Shown here piece by piece: positions 24,688 through 33,862 of a stretch of DNA of 64,000 nt. Where the stretch lies: the NCBI GenBank assembly GCA_002436065.1, contig DIXP01000019.1, positions 34,178 to 98,177 on the forward strand, in the 5' to 3' direction. The notes under the pieces are model-generated. The model did no database searches and was not told the DNA's origin. It worked only from the letters and a program-made list of their open reading frames with translations. Origin of the DNA: Chloroflexi bacterium UBA6077. GTDB lineage: Bacteria > Chloroflexota > UBA6077. How positions within the stretch are numbered: position 1 is the first letter of the stretch; each line of letters starts with the position of its first letter. Position numbers and translations under genes: made by a program.

Positions 24688-25194
24688 GATCGCCACTCCC
24701 AGGTTCATGACGTCCAGCACCCGGTTCAGCCGGACGTTTCTGCGCTGGTTCTGTACCCTGTGCACGCACCAAATGCTCTGTCTCGGCTTGCTGCTATCCT
24801 TGTCATAGGTGTCGGTTCGCTCGATGACGATGTGGGGGAAACGGGTCGGGAAGTCCTGTACCTGCTGGATAATCCCGTTCCCAGCATCCTCCACTTGGGC
24901 TATGGGGCCGCCGTCCGATCCGTCGTGGAGGAATCGGATGGAGCGGGACAGTATCTCCTCCACCCTGTCGAGACGCAGCTTCTTGGGGTTGACCGTTTCG
25001 GGCAGGGGGACGGCTCCCAGCCGTCCCGGCTCCTGATGGTACTTGCACATGAGGTCCAGGGTGTCTAACTCGCCCCTGAGCATCCGGAGCAGGGTAGCGC
25101 GGACGTGGACGCTGTAGCGCTGCTCGTCCGGGTTGAAGTCCGGTAGAGGGTTGTCCCCCAGCAGATCGTCGGTATAGACCCTTGCCACTGCCAT
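24670..25194 (-). CDS. Hypothetical protein, 174 residues
   Basis: ATG preceded by GGGGAGGC. Soluble, basic at the C-terminus. Visible pieces are MAVARVYTDDLLGDNPLPDF, a helix RATLLRMLRGELDTLDLM and IVIERTDTYDKDSSKPRQS. No known motif, signal peptide or membrane segment. The good ribosome binding site, clean codon usage and lack of internal stops support a real gene. Function unknown. Confidence 0.6.
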   Translation of the reverse strand: MAVARVYTDDLLGDNPLPDFNPDEQRYSVHVRATLLRMLRGELDTLDLMCKYHQEPGRLGAVPLPETVNPKKLRLDRVEEILSRSIRFLHDGSDGGPIAQVEDAGNGIIQQVQDFPTRFPHIVIERTDTYDKDSSKPRQSIWCVHRVQNQRRNVRLNRVLDVMNLGVAILQLGR

Positions 25195-25295
25195 CGTTGC
25201 CTCCCCGCGCCGTGGCCCATCGCCGGCACGTGCGTGCTGTTATGCAGAGCCACCGCCAATGACAAGATCCATACCTGGCAGTGATTGGTGCAGGC

Positions 25296-25441
25296 TCAAC
25301 TGAGCATGTCGCTCTCCGGTGTCAGCTCCCCATCGGGGAAGACGTACTTACGGATGAAGGCACCACGTTTGAAGACGTAGCGATCGAGCGGATTAGGGGC
25401 GCCCGGGTTCTTCGCCGACGCGGTGATGGCGTGCTTCAGGG
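25296..25441 (-). pseudogene. Fragment of a cyclopropane-fatty-acid-synthase-like methyltransferase
   Basis: The minus strand reads LSLKHAITASAKNPG... and FIRKYVFPDGELTPESDML, matching the L-x-H-x-I and FI-x-(R/K)Y-(I/V)-FP-x-GEL region of CFA-type SAM methyltransferases. A stop follows, and the sequence upstream no longer matches, so only a short internal piece remains. Nothing else is recognised in the 25195-25628 stretch. Confidence 0.45.
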
Positions 25442-25628
25442 AGAGGCCCTTGGGTGGATGCGTCTGTCGCGATGGGCAGCGCACCCGATTTGCGGCGCGG
25501 GCTGGCGATAGCCGCGATCCAGACTCTTCCCCGCCCCACTCCAGAGAGAGTCCACCGTGTCGCCCAGGACCCCGCCCAGGAGCGCGCGGGCAAGGTGAAT
25601 GGTGGGCCATACCCAGCGCGAGTCCTCC

Positions 25629-25658
25629 TTGACAAGTCCTTGTCGGTGGGATCAGAAT
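25629..25658 (+). promoter_or_regulatory. Candidate promoter of the ChrB-like/P-type ATPase genes
   Basis: Consensus TTGACA with CAGAAT 18 bases downstream, about 50 bases before the start codon. Confidence 0.5.
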
Positions 25659-25667
25659 GTATCCAAT

Positions 25668-25679
25668 GTTACATGTAAC
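25668..25679. promoter_or_regulatory. 12-base palindrome GTTACATGTAAC, candidate operator
   Basis: Perfect palindrome about ten bases past the -10 element and 28 bases before the start codon; a related half GTAAC follows at 25691. The position suits binding of a repressor near the transcription start. Confidence 0.5.
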
Positions 25680-25706
25680 GGATAGTTCACGTAACTTGGA
25701 GTGCAT

Positions 25707-26276
25707 ATGGACGATCAAGCAGCTCGCCAGTGGCTGATACTGGCCTACAAAGTTCCCTCGGAGCCGACCCGCATCCGCACCTCCGTCTGGCGCCAGGTGA
25801 AAGCCCTCGGCTGCCTATACCTCCAGCAGGCGGTGTGGTTGCTGCCGAAGACCACCCAGACTGAAGCAGAACTCCAGAAGCTCTCAGCCAGGATCGAGGA
25901 GACGGGCGGGGAGGCGAGTCTTCTCTCCACTACTTCCCCGAACCCAGCCTGGGAAGGGCGGACCATCGCGGGGTTCAACCGGGCCAGGGACGAGGAGTAC
26001 GCTGAGGTGATCGAGAACGAGGAGCGGTTCGAGGACGAGATAAGACGGGAGACGCGCAAGGAGAAGTTCACCTTCGCCGAGATGGAGGACATGGAGGCCG
26101 ACTGGGAGAAGCTCAAGAAATGGTATGAGCGGGTGGTAGTTCGCGACTTCTTCGGGGCTCCGGGGCGTCAGGAGGCGGAAGCCCGTCTAGCGGAGGGCGA
26201 GGAGATGCTTGAGGGGTTCAACCGTCGTGTCTACGAGCACGAGGGGGTGCAGGAGAGCGGCGAGGTGGAGGGGTAG
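25707..26276 (+). CDS. ChrB N-terminal domain protein
   Basis: 189 residues. Opening LILAYKVPSEPTRIRTSVWR and then GCLYLQQAVWLLPKT is the signature of the N-terminal domain of chromate resistance protein ChrB, a PaaX-like regulatory fold. The typical ChrB C-terminal domain is absent; instead there is a charged helical region with DMEADWEKLKKWYERVVVRDFF. ChrB proteins sense chromate or metals and control resistance genes. The next gene is a P-type ATPase four bases away, so this may be its regulator or accessory factor. A GTG two codons upstream is the alternative start. Confidence 0.75.
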   Translation: MDDQAARQWLILAYKVPSEPTRIRTSVWRQVKALGCLYLQQAVWLLPKTTQTEAELQKLSARIEETGGEASLLSTTSPNPAWEGRTIAGFNRARDEEYAEVIENEERFEDEIRRETRKEKFTFAEMEDMEADWEKLKKWYERVVVRDFFGAPGRQEAEARLAEGEEMLEGFNRRVYEHEGVQESGEVEG

Positions 26277-26280
26277 CCGA

Positions 26281-28992
26281 ATGTCCCAAACGTCCATCGC
26301 AGGCAACCCCGAAATCCTCGAAGACCAATCCTGGCAGCCCACATCGCGTCCCTGGCACTCCTCGGGCATCGATGTCACACTCGCTGTCCTTGGCACCGAT
26401 GCTCAGAAGGGACTATCCGGCGACACAGCAAAGCAGCGGCTGGAGGTGGTTGGCCCCAACTGTCTGGAAGAAGAGCGGCAGGTCACCTTCTGGAAGGTCG
26501 CCAAGGAAGAGGTGGCCGAGCCGATGATCCTCCTGCTCCTGGCCGTGGCCATCCTCTACGCACTGTGGGGGGAACTCCGCGACGCCATCGCCATCTTCCT
26601 GATCATTGCCGGTATCTCCTGTGTCGAGATATTCAACGAGTACAGAGCCAAGGCCGCCATCGCCTCGCTCCAGCGCCTGGCGTCGCCGGTTGCCCCAGTC
26701 ATACGCGATGGTGTCCAGCAGGAGGTAGACGCGAAGGCCATAGTTCCAGGAGACTTGGTGCTTCTGAGCCCTGGGGAGCGGGTGCCCGCGGACCTGCGCA
26801 TCCAGGATGCGCAGGTCCTTCGGGTTGATGAATCGAGCCTCACCGGAGAGTCCGTCCCCGCCACTAAGACGGTCGAGGCCGTGCCCGAGGACACGGAGCT
26901 TGCCGACCGGCGTGACATGGCCTACGCGGGGACGCTGGTCACCTCGGGTAAGGGGCGCGGCGTGGTCGTCGCCACCGGCATGGAGACGGAGATCGGGCAG
27001 ATCGCTGGCTTGGTCCGGACGGCCCGAGAGCCCCGGACGCCTCTTCAGATGGCGATGCGACAGCTCTCGGGATATATCGTCTGGCTGGCCCTGGGCTTCT
27101 CGGTCCTCGTTCCCGCGCTCGGCTTCCTGGCAGGACAGCCGTTCCAGGAGATGGTTCTTACCGGCCTCACCCTGGCCTTCGCGACAATACCGGAGGAGCT
27201 ACCGATCCTGATCACCGTGGTCCTTGGGTTGGGTTCCCTACGGCTCTCCAAACGAAATGCCATCGTGAAGCGGATCAGGGCTGCTGAGACCCTGGGCAGC
27301 GTATCGGCAATAGCCAGCGACAAGACGGGCACTATCACGGAGAACCATATGGCCCTCTCCGCAGTGTGGCTGCCGGGACAGCCAGAGGGGATCTCTGCCT
27401 CGGATGCGGGCGGCAACCCGTCCGGCCGGTACCTGCTGGAGTTAGGGCTTCTGGCCAACGACGCGGTCGCGACCCAGACGAATGGCAAGGCGAGCTTCGC
27501 CGGGGACCCGACCGATGTGGCCCTGCTGGAAGCGGCAACCAGGTGCGGAATCGAAGCCACGGTTCTTCGTGGCGGGGGGGTGGTCATCGAGTTCGCCTTC
27601 GATGACCATCGCAAGAGGGCCTCCGCGGTCTATTCCAGGGACGAAGGACTCCTGGTCGCCGTCAAGGGTGCCCCGGAGGGGGTAATCGCGAGCTGCAGCC
27701 GCCAGATGTCAAGAGAGATAGAGTTGTTCCTGGATGCCAAGGCGAGGTCCATGGCGCTCTCGGCCGCAGAGGATATGGCGAAGCGCGGCCTCAGGGTGCT
27801 CGGGATCGCATACAGGTATCTTCCCTCGCAGGGAGAGAACGGGCTGGCGGCGACCGGGAGGCTGCCCACCATGGAGGAGTGCGAATCGAATCTGGTCCTG
27901 GCTGGGCTGGTGGGGCTCGCCGACCCGCCCCGGGCTGAAGTGCCGTCCGCCCTGGCGGCGCTACGTTCCGCCCAGGTACGGGTGCTGATGCTTACGGGGG
28001 ACCATCCCGCGACCGCCCGCGCCATCGCCGGCGAGGTGGGCATTGATGGGGACAGAGTGCTCACTGGGCGCGATGTGGAGGCCATGAGCGACGCGGAGTT
28101 GCAGGGAGAGGTAGGCGAGGCCTCGGTTTTCGCCCGCATCACCCCGGAGCATAAGCTGCGGATAGTGAGGGCGCTCCAAGCGCGGGGTGACGTGGTCGCC
28201 GTGACTGGGGACGGGGTGAACGACGCCCCAGCCCTCAAGGAGGCCGCCATCGGAGTTGCCATGGGCCAGACCGGCACCGATGTGGCCAAGGAGGCGGCGG
28301 ACATGGTGCTTGCGGACGACAACTTTGCCACCATCGGACTTGCCGTCCGAGAGGGTCGCAAGCTGTTCGAGAACCTCCGCAAGGCCGTCCGCTACTACCT
28401 GGCCGTCAAGGTGGCCCTGGTTGGCACTTCGCTCGTCGCCGTGCTGCTCCGGCTGCCGGTGCCCTTCAGCCCGATTCAGATCATCATCACCGAGCTGTTC
28501 ATGGATCTGGGGGCATCGGTCGCATTTACCGTCGAGCGGGCAGAGGGCGACGTGATGGCCCGCCCGCCACGCGACGCGACGCGTCCATTCATGGACGGGG
28601 CGATGCAGGCAGCTATCTTCGCGGGCGGAGCCTCCCTGGGCGTCGCGGTGATCGCGGCTTACCTCTGGGCCTTCTCCCAGGGGGCTGAGGCTGCCCACGC
28701 CCAGAGCCTCGCCTTCACTACCTGGATGGTGGGGCACGTGCTGCTGGCCCTCCACATGCGCTCCGAGCGGCAGCCCCTCCTTTCCCTCGGTGTCTTCTCC
28801 AACCCGGCCATGGTGATCTGGGGAGTGGGAGCAATAGGGCTAGCGGCGCTCGCATCCAGCGTGCCGGTCCTCAGCGAGACCTTGAAGGTGACTCCCCTCG
28901 CTCCCCGGGAATGGATCTTCGCGGTGGTTGTGCCTCTCGTGGCTACGATCTGGTGGGAAGTGTGGAAGCTGGTCCGGTGGGGCAGAAGGTAG
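26281..28992 (+). CDS. Cation-transporting P-type ATPase (P2-like)
   Basis: 903 residues with about ten membrane segments. Cation ATPase N-terminal domain, actuator motif TGES (SLTGESVP), M4 PEELP near residue 304, phosphorylated Asp347 in SDKTGTITEN, and the hinge TGDGVNDAPALKEAAIG near 642. The M4 PEELP replaces the PEGLP common in Ca2+ pumps, so the ion is uncertain (Ca2+, Mn2+ or other). No heavy-metal CxxC domain or CPC motif, so it is not P1B. The ChrB-like partner and MFS neighbour suggest ion or metal efflux. It starts four bases after the ChrB-like gene. Confidence 0.92.
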   Translation: MSQTSIAGNPEILEDQSWQPTSRPWHSSGIDVTLAVLGTDAQKGLSGDTAKQRLEVVGPNCLEEERQVTFWKVAKEEVAEPMILLLLAVAILYALWGELRDAIAIFLIIAGISCVEIFNEYRAKAAIASLQRLASPVAPVIRDGVQQEVDAKAIVPGDLVLLSPGERVPADLRIQDAQVLRVDESSLTGESVPATKTVEAVPEDTELADRRDMAYAGTLVTSGKGRGVVVATGMETEIGQIAGLVRTAREPRTPLQMAMRQLSGYIVWLALGFSVLVPALGFLAGQPFQEMVLTGLTLAFATIPEELPILITVVLGLGSLRLSKRNAIVKRIRAAETLGSVSAIASDKTGTITENHMALSAVWLPGQPEGISASDAGGNPSGRYLLELGLLANDAVATQTNGKASFAGDPTDVALLEAATRCGIEATVLRGGGVVIEFAFDDHRKRASAVYSRDEGLLVAVKGAPEGVIASCSRQMSREIELFLDAKARSMALSAAEDMAKRGLRVLGIAYRYLPSQGENGLAATGRLPTMEECESNLVLAGLVGLADPPRAEVPSALAALRSAQVRVLMLTGDHPATARAIAGEVGIDGDRVLTGRDVEAMSDAELQGEVGEASVFARITPEHKLRIVRALQARGDVVAVTGDGVNDAPALKEAAIGVAMGQTGTDVAKEAADMVLADDNFATIGLAVREGRKLFENLRKAVRYYLAVKVALVGTSLVAVLLRLPVPFSPIQIIITELFMDLGASVAFTVERAEGDVMARPPRDATRPFMDGAMQAAIFAGGASLGVAVIAAYLWAFSQGAEAAHAQSLAFTTWMVGHVLLALHMRSERQPLLSLGVFSNPAMVIWGVGAIGLAALASSVPVLSETLKVTPLAPREWIFAVVVPLVATIWWEVWKLVRWGRR

Positions 28993-29030
28993 TGGTTGTG
29001 GTAGAGTCAATAAATGGGAGGTAACCTCGG

Positions 29031-30299
29031 ATGAGTCGTGTAGCCGAGAAACGGGGAGAGAGTCGCTTCAGTCCGTTCCTGCTGCTGTGCGGGATCGGTC
29101 TCTTCGCGATATTCAGCTCGACGATGTCCAAAAACCCCGCACTGCCGCTGTTCGCCAGGGACCTCGGGGCGACCGAGCAGTACATCGGCTTCATCGCCGC
29201 GGCCTCGACGGTCGTCGGCGTCCTGACCTCCATTCCGGCTGGGGCGCTTTCCGATCTCTACGGCCGGCGTCGGGTGATCCTGGCGGCCACTTTCGTCTTC
29301 GCCTCGGCCCCCTTCCTGTACCTATTCGTCTCCTCGCCGTGGCAGTTGGCGTTGGTGCGGGTCTACCATGGCTTCGCGACAGCCATCTTCGGGCCGGTTG
29401 CAATGGCGCTGGTGGCCGACCTCTTCCAGACCGGCCGTGGCGAGAGCATGGGCTGGTATTCGTCCTCCACCCTGGTCGGGCGGGCGGTGGCGCCCTTCGT
29501 CGGCGGCATGCTACTCGCCACACTAGCCGTCCCAACCGTTGGCGGAGGGGGTGGCTGGCTTGGCCTCACCTCGTATCAATGGGTCTACGTCGTCTGCGGC
29601 GTCGCCGGCTTGGTTACCATGGCCGCGGCTACCCGCCTGCCGGTGGACAACAGAACCCGTGGCGGCGCGACCGTTGGCGAGAGTTGGGCGAAGATGCGGA
29701 GAGGGCTTGGGGAGGTAGCTCGCAGCCGGCCGATCCTGGTGACATCGGTGATGGAGGCGCTTCAGTACTTCTCCTTCGGCGCGATGGAGGCATTCCTCCC
29801 GCTGTACGCGATCTTCGTCGTGGAGCCGAAGCTCAGCACAGTGGAAGTGGGTGTGATCTTTCTCGCACAGATCCTGACGACAGCCCTCACCAAGCCGATG
29901 ATGGGCAGGACATCCGACCTCGTCGGCCGTCGCCCCGTGATCGCTCTTGGGCTTGCCCTGAGCGCCGTCTCGATGGCGCTGTTCGTCCTGACGGGCAGTT
30001 TCCCGCTGCTGGTTGCGATTGGGATGCTCTACGGCCTCGGGCTGTCCGTGGTGACCTCCGCCACCTCGGCCTACGTGTCAGAGTTGGCCAAGGCTAGCCA
30101 GTACGGGTCGGCCCTCGGTGTGCTTTCGACCATCATGGATGTGGGGCAATCGGCCGGCCCCATCGTGGTGGGGTTGCTGGTCGCGGCCTTCGGTTACCGT
30201 CCTGCGTTCTTCCTTGTCGCGGCCCTGCTGCTGATCGGGACCGCGGGCTTCTGGTTCCTAGCGCCGCGGCCGAGTAGCGGGCCAGAGTCGGCAGGCTAA
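29031..30299 (+). CDS. Major facilitator superfamily exporter
   Basis: 422 residues, twelve predicted helices. The motif after helix 2 reads GALSDLYGRRRVILAA, the classical MFS-A motif of drug exporters, and the second half repeats it (GRTSDLVGRRPVIALG). GGAGGTAA precedes the ATG. Substrate unknown. It is 38 bases after the P-type ATPase and may be part of the same transcript, which ends at the hairpin just beyond. Confidence 0.9.
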   Translation: MSRVAEKRGESRFSPFLLLCGIGLFAIFSSTMSKNPALPLFARDLGATEQYIGFIAAASTVVGVLTSIPAGALSDLYGRRRVILAATFVFASAPFLYLFVSSPWQLALVRVYHGFATAIFGPVAMALVADLFQTGRGESMGWYSSSTLVGRAVAPFVGGMLLATLAVPTVGGGGGWLGLTSYQWVYVVCGVAGLVTMAAATRLPVDNRTRGGATVGESWAKMRRGLGEVARSRPILVTSVMEALQYFSFGAMEAFLPLYAIFVVEPKLSTVEVGVIFLAQILTTALTKPMMGRTSDLVGRRPVIALGLALSAVSMALFVLTGSFPLLVAIGMLYGLGLSVVTSATSAYVSELAKASQYGSALGVLSTIMDVGQSAGPIVVGLLVAAFGYRPAFFLVAALLLIGTAGFWFLAPRPSSGPESAG

Positions 30300-30300
30300 T

Positions 30301-30377
30301 ACTCCGCCACAAGGACTCGATAGCTGCAGGGGTCCACGTCTCTGCTGGCCCCTACATTACCATCCTTGTAGCGGAGT
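30301..30377. terminator. Stem-loop between convergent genes
   Basis: Arms ACTCCGCCACAAGGA (30301-30315) and TCCTTGTAGCGGAGT (30363-30377) pair with one mismatch. It lies between the end of the MFS gene and the end of the minus-strand small gene, so it may serve both. Confidence 0.5.
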
Positions 30378-30392
30378 GGCAGCCGCTCGGTC

Positions 30393-30692
30393 CTAGGAAT
30401 AGCGCCCTACCAGCTTGTCCCACAGATGCCGAGGTATCTCGCTCTTGGGCACATAGCAGCAGTTCTCGGGAATCGGCATCCCTGCGTGCCCTTCGATGAT
30501 GCCCTGCTCGGGATGAGAGATATCGAAGTAGCTCTCACCACTCCTCATCGTCTCGTCTGTATTGCAGTAGCTGATCTCCCTTAACTCTTCGTCGGAGAAG
30601 GAATTCAGCCAGCCAAAGCGCTCCTTCAGCTTGTCGGCCGTCTGCCGGCCTGTGGCCTGCCTGCCGCCCATTCCCATCGGTTGGTTCATCAT
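30393..30692 (-). CDS. Hypothetical small protein, 99 residues
   Basis: Starts at the ATG behind AGGGAGGGAACG. Gly/Met-rich N-terminus (MMNQPMGMGGRQATG), then TADKLKERFGWLNSFSDEELREISYCN and a C-terminal part PIPENCCYVPKSEIPRHLW with a CC pair. No known family. The strong ribosome binding site, and a hairpin just upstream in its leader, support expression. Confidence 0.6.
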   Translation of the reverse strand: MMNQPMGMGGRQATGRQTADKLKERFGWLNSFSDEELREISYCNTDETMRSGESYFDISHPEQGIIEGHAGMPIPENCCYVPKSEIPRHLWDKLVGRYS

Positions 30693-30704
30693 GAATCGTT
30701 CCCT

Positions 30705-30734
30705 CCCTACTAGCGCTTGCAAGCGTCAGTAGGG
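30705..30734. promoter_or_regulatory. Inverted repeat upstream of the small hypothetical gene
   Basis: CCCTACT...AGTAGGG encloses the palindrome CGCTTGCAAGCG. It begins 12 bases before the start codon on the minus strand and overlaps the ribosome binding site region, so it could control translation or bind a regulator. Confidence 0.45.
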
Positions 30735-30850
30735 GGAGCAACGAGTGTGCCAGCACAATGGCATCTTATTTGCTCAAACCAATGTGCTTCTAGATATGGG
30801 GCGCGCGCTCACACGGTGATCCGCTACAGAACCACCAGGGGGTCAGGACG

Positions 30851-33277
30851 ATGGCACAGCAGCTTCTGGCAAGGCCACCGCTGATTGAGACCGAGTATGG
30901 CCACTTTTCCGAGGACGGCCTGGAGTACATCATCAGCCGTCCCGATACCCCCAGGCCCTGGGCCAACTACCTCTCCAACGAGGAGTACTGTGCCCTCATT
31001 TCCCATACGGGGGGCGGATACTCCTTCATCCACGGCTCGGGGTACGACCGCATCCACCGGTGGTTCCCTGGGGAGTCCGTCCTCCAGGACCGGCCCGGGC
31101 GGTACGTCTACGTGCGGGACGACGACAGTGGAGAGTACTGGAGCCTCAACTGGCAACCCTGCATGAAGCCCTACCAGTTCTGGGAGGCCCACCACGGGCT
31201 GGGGTATACATGGATCAAGTCCGTGACCCAGGATATCGAGGGGGAGATACTCTACTTCGTGCCCCAGGACGAGAACGTGGAGTTCTGGGTCGTCACCCTG
31301 AAGAACCGGAGCGATCGCCGCCGCAGGCTCAGCGTTTTCCCCTACGCGGAATGGGCGCTATCCAGCTATTCGCCGGACCTGACCGAGCGGAGCTTTCACA
31401 ACCTGTTTAACGAGGTGGAACTCCGGGACGGGACCATCTTCGCCACCAAACGCTACTGGCCCACGGTGAGCCTCTCGAGTGGTGCAACCCCCAATATCGA
31501 GTGGAACAAGTACGTCTTCATGACTACCAGCCTGCCCTTCCAGGGCTTTGACTGCATACGGCGGGCTTTCATCGGCGACTACCGGGATTGGCAAGCGCCA
31601 GCGGCCCTGGAGCGGGGCAGTTGCAGTAACAGCCAGGGCGACGGCTACGACTCCATCGGGGCATTCCAGCACGTCGTGGAGCTGGAGCCGGGCCAGCAGC
31701 TGCAGTTTCACGTCACTATAGGTGCGGTACCAAAGGACGACCCTGAGCAGGCGGCCAGGATCAATCGGAAGTACCAGAGGACCGACCGAGTGCTCCATGC
31801 CTTCGAGGATCTTCGCCGCTTCTGGTCGGACTACATGGCAAGGCTCACTGTCCAGACACCAGATCCGGAGTTCGACCTCTCGGTCAACGTCTGGAACAAG
31901 TACCAGACCTGGGTTACTGCCCACTGGGCCCGCATGGCCTCCTACTACATCGGGGGCGGCTCCATCATGGGGTTCCGCGACCTCTCTCAGGACATCCTGG
32001 GAGTGCTTCCTAATGACCTGGAGATGGCCAAGAGGCGGACCTTTTCCATCATCTCCCACCAATTCGCCAATGGTAGTACAGTCCACAACTGGGACCCCCT
32101 CACCAACATCGGGGCGGTGACCGGCCACTGCGACGATCCCCTCTGGCTGGTCATGTGCGTGCTGAACTACTTCAAGGAGACTGGAGACGTCGGTTTTCTC
32201 TCGGAGAAGGTACCGTACCTCGACACGGGTTCGGGTACTGTCAGGGAGCATATGATCCGCGGCCTGTTCTACGCGCTGAAGAATCGCAGCGAGAGGGGCC
32301 TCTCGCTCATCCGGGCGGGCGACTGGAACGACGGACTGAACTTCGTGGGGGTGCTGGGTCGGGGGGAGAGCATCATGAACAGCCACTTCCTGGCCTGGAT
32401 GCTCCGGGATGTGGTCGATCTCTTCGATGCTCTCGGGGACACGAGGGCCAGGGACCGGACCATGCTGGAGTACCAGCGAACCAAGGACGCCATCAACCGG
32501 TATGCCTGGGATGGACAGTGGTATTGGCGTGCCACCAAGGACAACGGTGAACTGCTGGGCAGCCACGTGAACGCCGAGGGCTCCATCTACCTGAACGCAC
32601 AAACCTGGGGTGTGCTGGCGGGGGTGGCCGAGGGCGAGCGGGGTATCCAGGTGATGGACATGGTCAAGAGTCGCTTGGACACTCCCTACGGCCCTGCCCT
32701 CTTCCTTCCTGCCTATCAGGACCCCGACCACACCATCGGCATCATCACTCGCTTTGCCCCGGGGACCAAGGAGAACGGGACCGTGTTCTGCCACACGGTG
32801 GCCTGGACGGTGATAGCCGAGACCTTGTTGGGTCGCGGGGACATGGCCTATCACTACTGGAAGGAGAGTTCCTTCCTCACCCGGGGCAAGAACCCCAACC
32901 TGTACAAGGTAGAGCCCTACGTCTACGCTGAGTACATCTACGGCCCGGACCACCCCAACTTTGGTGAAGGGGAGTTCACCTGGACTACCGGCACGGCGGC
33001 CTGGATGTGGAGGGCCTGCACCGACTGGATACTTGGGCTTCGCCCCACGGCGCGGGGGCTGGTCGTGGACCCATGTCTACCCACCGACTGGGATCATTGC
33101 CAGATAACGCGCCAGTTCCGCGGTGCAACCTATGAGGTGGAGATAGAGAACCCTCAGCACCTATCCAAGGGTGTGGTGCAGGTGCGAGTGGATGGCAAGG
33201 AGATCAACAGCACCCTGCTCCCCAGCTTCGGCGACGGCCGTCGCCATAGGGTGCAGGTCCAGATGGGCCGTCGGTAG
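30851..33277 (+). CDS. GH94 family glycoside phosphorylase (cellobiose/chitobiose phosphorylase-like)
   Basis: 808 residues, the length of stand-alone GH94 enzymes. N-terminal beta-sandwich (about 1-280), helical linker, (alpha/alpha)6 barrel with the catalytic GDWNDG at about 490-495, and TWTTGTAAWMWRACTDWILG near the C-terminus. FRDLSQDILGVLPND and HNWDPLTNIG match the active-site loops. Such enzymes reversibly phosphorolyse beta-linked disaccharides to a sugar 1-phosphate. Acceptor specificity cannot be fixed by eye. Cytosolic, no signal peptide. Stands alone between its own promoter region and a terminator-like hairpin. Confidence 0.92.
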   Translation: MAQQLLARPPLIETEYGHFSEDGLEYIISRPDTPRPWANYLSNEEYCALISHTGGGYSFIHGSGYDRIHRWFPGESVLQDRPGRYVYVRDDDSGEYWSLNWQPCMKPYQFWEAHHGLGYTWIKSVTQDIEGEILYFVPQDENVEFWVVTLKNRSDRRRRLSVFPYAEWALSSYSPDLTERSFHNLFNEVELRDGTIFATKRYWPTVSLSSGATPNIEWNKYVFMTTSLPFQGFDCIRRAFIGDYRDWQAPAALERGSCSNSQGDGYDSIGAFQHVVELEPGQQLQFHVTIGAVPKDDPEQAARINRKYQRTDRVLHAFEDLRRFWSDYMARLTVQTPDPEFDLSVNVWNKYQTWVTAHWARMASYYIGGGSIMGFRDLSQDILGVLPNDLEMAKRRTFSIISHQFANGSTVHNWDPLTNIGAVTGHCDDPLWLVMCVLNYFKETGDVGFLSEKVPYLDTGSGTVREHMIRGLFYALKNRSERGLSLIRAGDWNDGLNFVGVLGRGESIMNSHFLAWMLRDVVDLFDALGDTRARDRTMLEYQRTKDAINRYAWDGQWYWRATKDNGELLGSHVNAEGSIYLNAQTWGVLAGVAEGERGIQVMDMVKSRLDTPYGPALFLPAYQDPDHTIGIITRFAPGTKENGTVFCHTVAWTVIAETLLGRGDMAYHYWKESSFLTRGKNPNLYKVEPYVYAEYIYGPDHPNFGEGEFTWTTGTAAWMWRACTDWILGLRPTARGLVVDPCLPTDWDHCQITRQFRGATYEVEIENPQHLSKGVVQVRVDGKEINSTLLPSFGDGRRHRVQVQMGRR

Positions 33278-33281
33278 GTTG

Positions 33282-33329
33282 CCCGTTCCTGCTGCCTTGG
33301 GACTTGCTTCCCAAGGCAGCAGGAACGGG
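33282..33329. terminator. Perfect 21-bp hairpin after the GH94 gene
   Basis: Arms 33282-33302 and 33309-33329 pair perfectly (left arm starts CCCGTTCCTGCTGCC), loop CTTGCT. It follows the GH94 stop by five bases; a T-poor tail follows, so termination is likely but not certain. Confidence 0.75.
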
Positions 33330-33342
33330 ACGTTCCTTGTGG

Positions 33343-33371
33343 TTGACAGCCTGCTACTACTACCCTACACT
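33343..33371 (+). promoter_or_regulatory. Strong candidate promoter of the holin-like/yvcK genes
   Basis: TTGACA and TACACT separated by 17 bases, about 68 bases before the small membrane protein gene and just after the hairpin. Confidence 0.6.
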
Positions 33372-33438
33372 GGCTGCCAGTCTCACCTCTTTCAATCGGA
33401 ATGCATCTTGCCTTTAGTCCCCTCGTTCTGGAGTTATC

Positions 33439-33780
33439 ATGCCTGGCACCCTTGTGCGCCTGCTAATTACGGCGATATCCATCGTGGTTGCCGCATACTT
33501 GGTTCCGGGGTACTTGAGAATAGGGGGCTTGGAGTCGGTCCTGCTGTTCGCCCTCGTCCTCGCCGTTCTTAACGCTCTGGTTAGACCCATCCTCCTCTTT
33601 CTCGCCCTGCCCCTGAACCTGCTGACCCTCGGGTTGTTCACCTTCGTGGTCAACGGTGCGCTGTTCTGGCTGGCGGCGCGGGTTCCATTGGGCGTACAGG
33701 TGGAGGGGTTCCTGGGAGCTTTCCTGGCAGCCCTGGTGGTGAGCGCGGTTAGTTTCGTGCTATCTAAGGCCGTTCCCTGA
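33439..33780 (+). CDS. Phage holin family 4 / YvlD-like membrane protein
   Basis: 113 residues with four hydrophobic helices. NALVRPILLFLALPLNLLTL is the hallmark of the Phage_holin_4_2 (YvlD/YqhQ-type) family. Despite the name these are usually chromosomal inner-membrane proteins of unknown role, not lysis proteins. Followed 82 bases later by yvcK. Confidence 0.85.
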   Translation: MPGTLVRLLITAISIVVAAYLVPGYLRIGGLESVLLFALVLAVLNALVRPILLFLALPLNLLTLGLFTFVVNGALFWLAARVPLGVQVEGFLGAFLAALVVSAVSFVLSKAVP

Positions 33781-33862
33781 GCCCCAGGGAGCGGTGTGGC
33801 GGCTCATATGTAGGAGGCGGCAGCGCCTGGACGAGGGACGTTGCCTGGAAGGACAAACAAGC

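Noticed and set aside
30301..30392. Small gene between the MFS exporter and the minus-strand hypothetical
   Set aside because: The space is filled by an inverted repeat and has no start with a ribosome binding site.
31358..32953. 531-codon minus-strand frame inside the GH94 gene
   Set aside because: Mirror of the GH94 codons; no family features, and the plus-strand gene is certain.
33439..33780. Holin-family gene as evidence of a prophage
   Set aside because: The family is mostly chromosomal, and no other phage genes are present.
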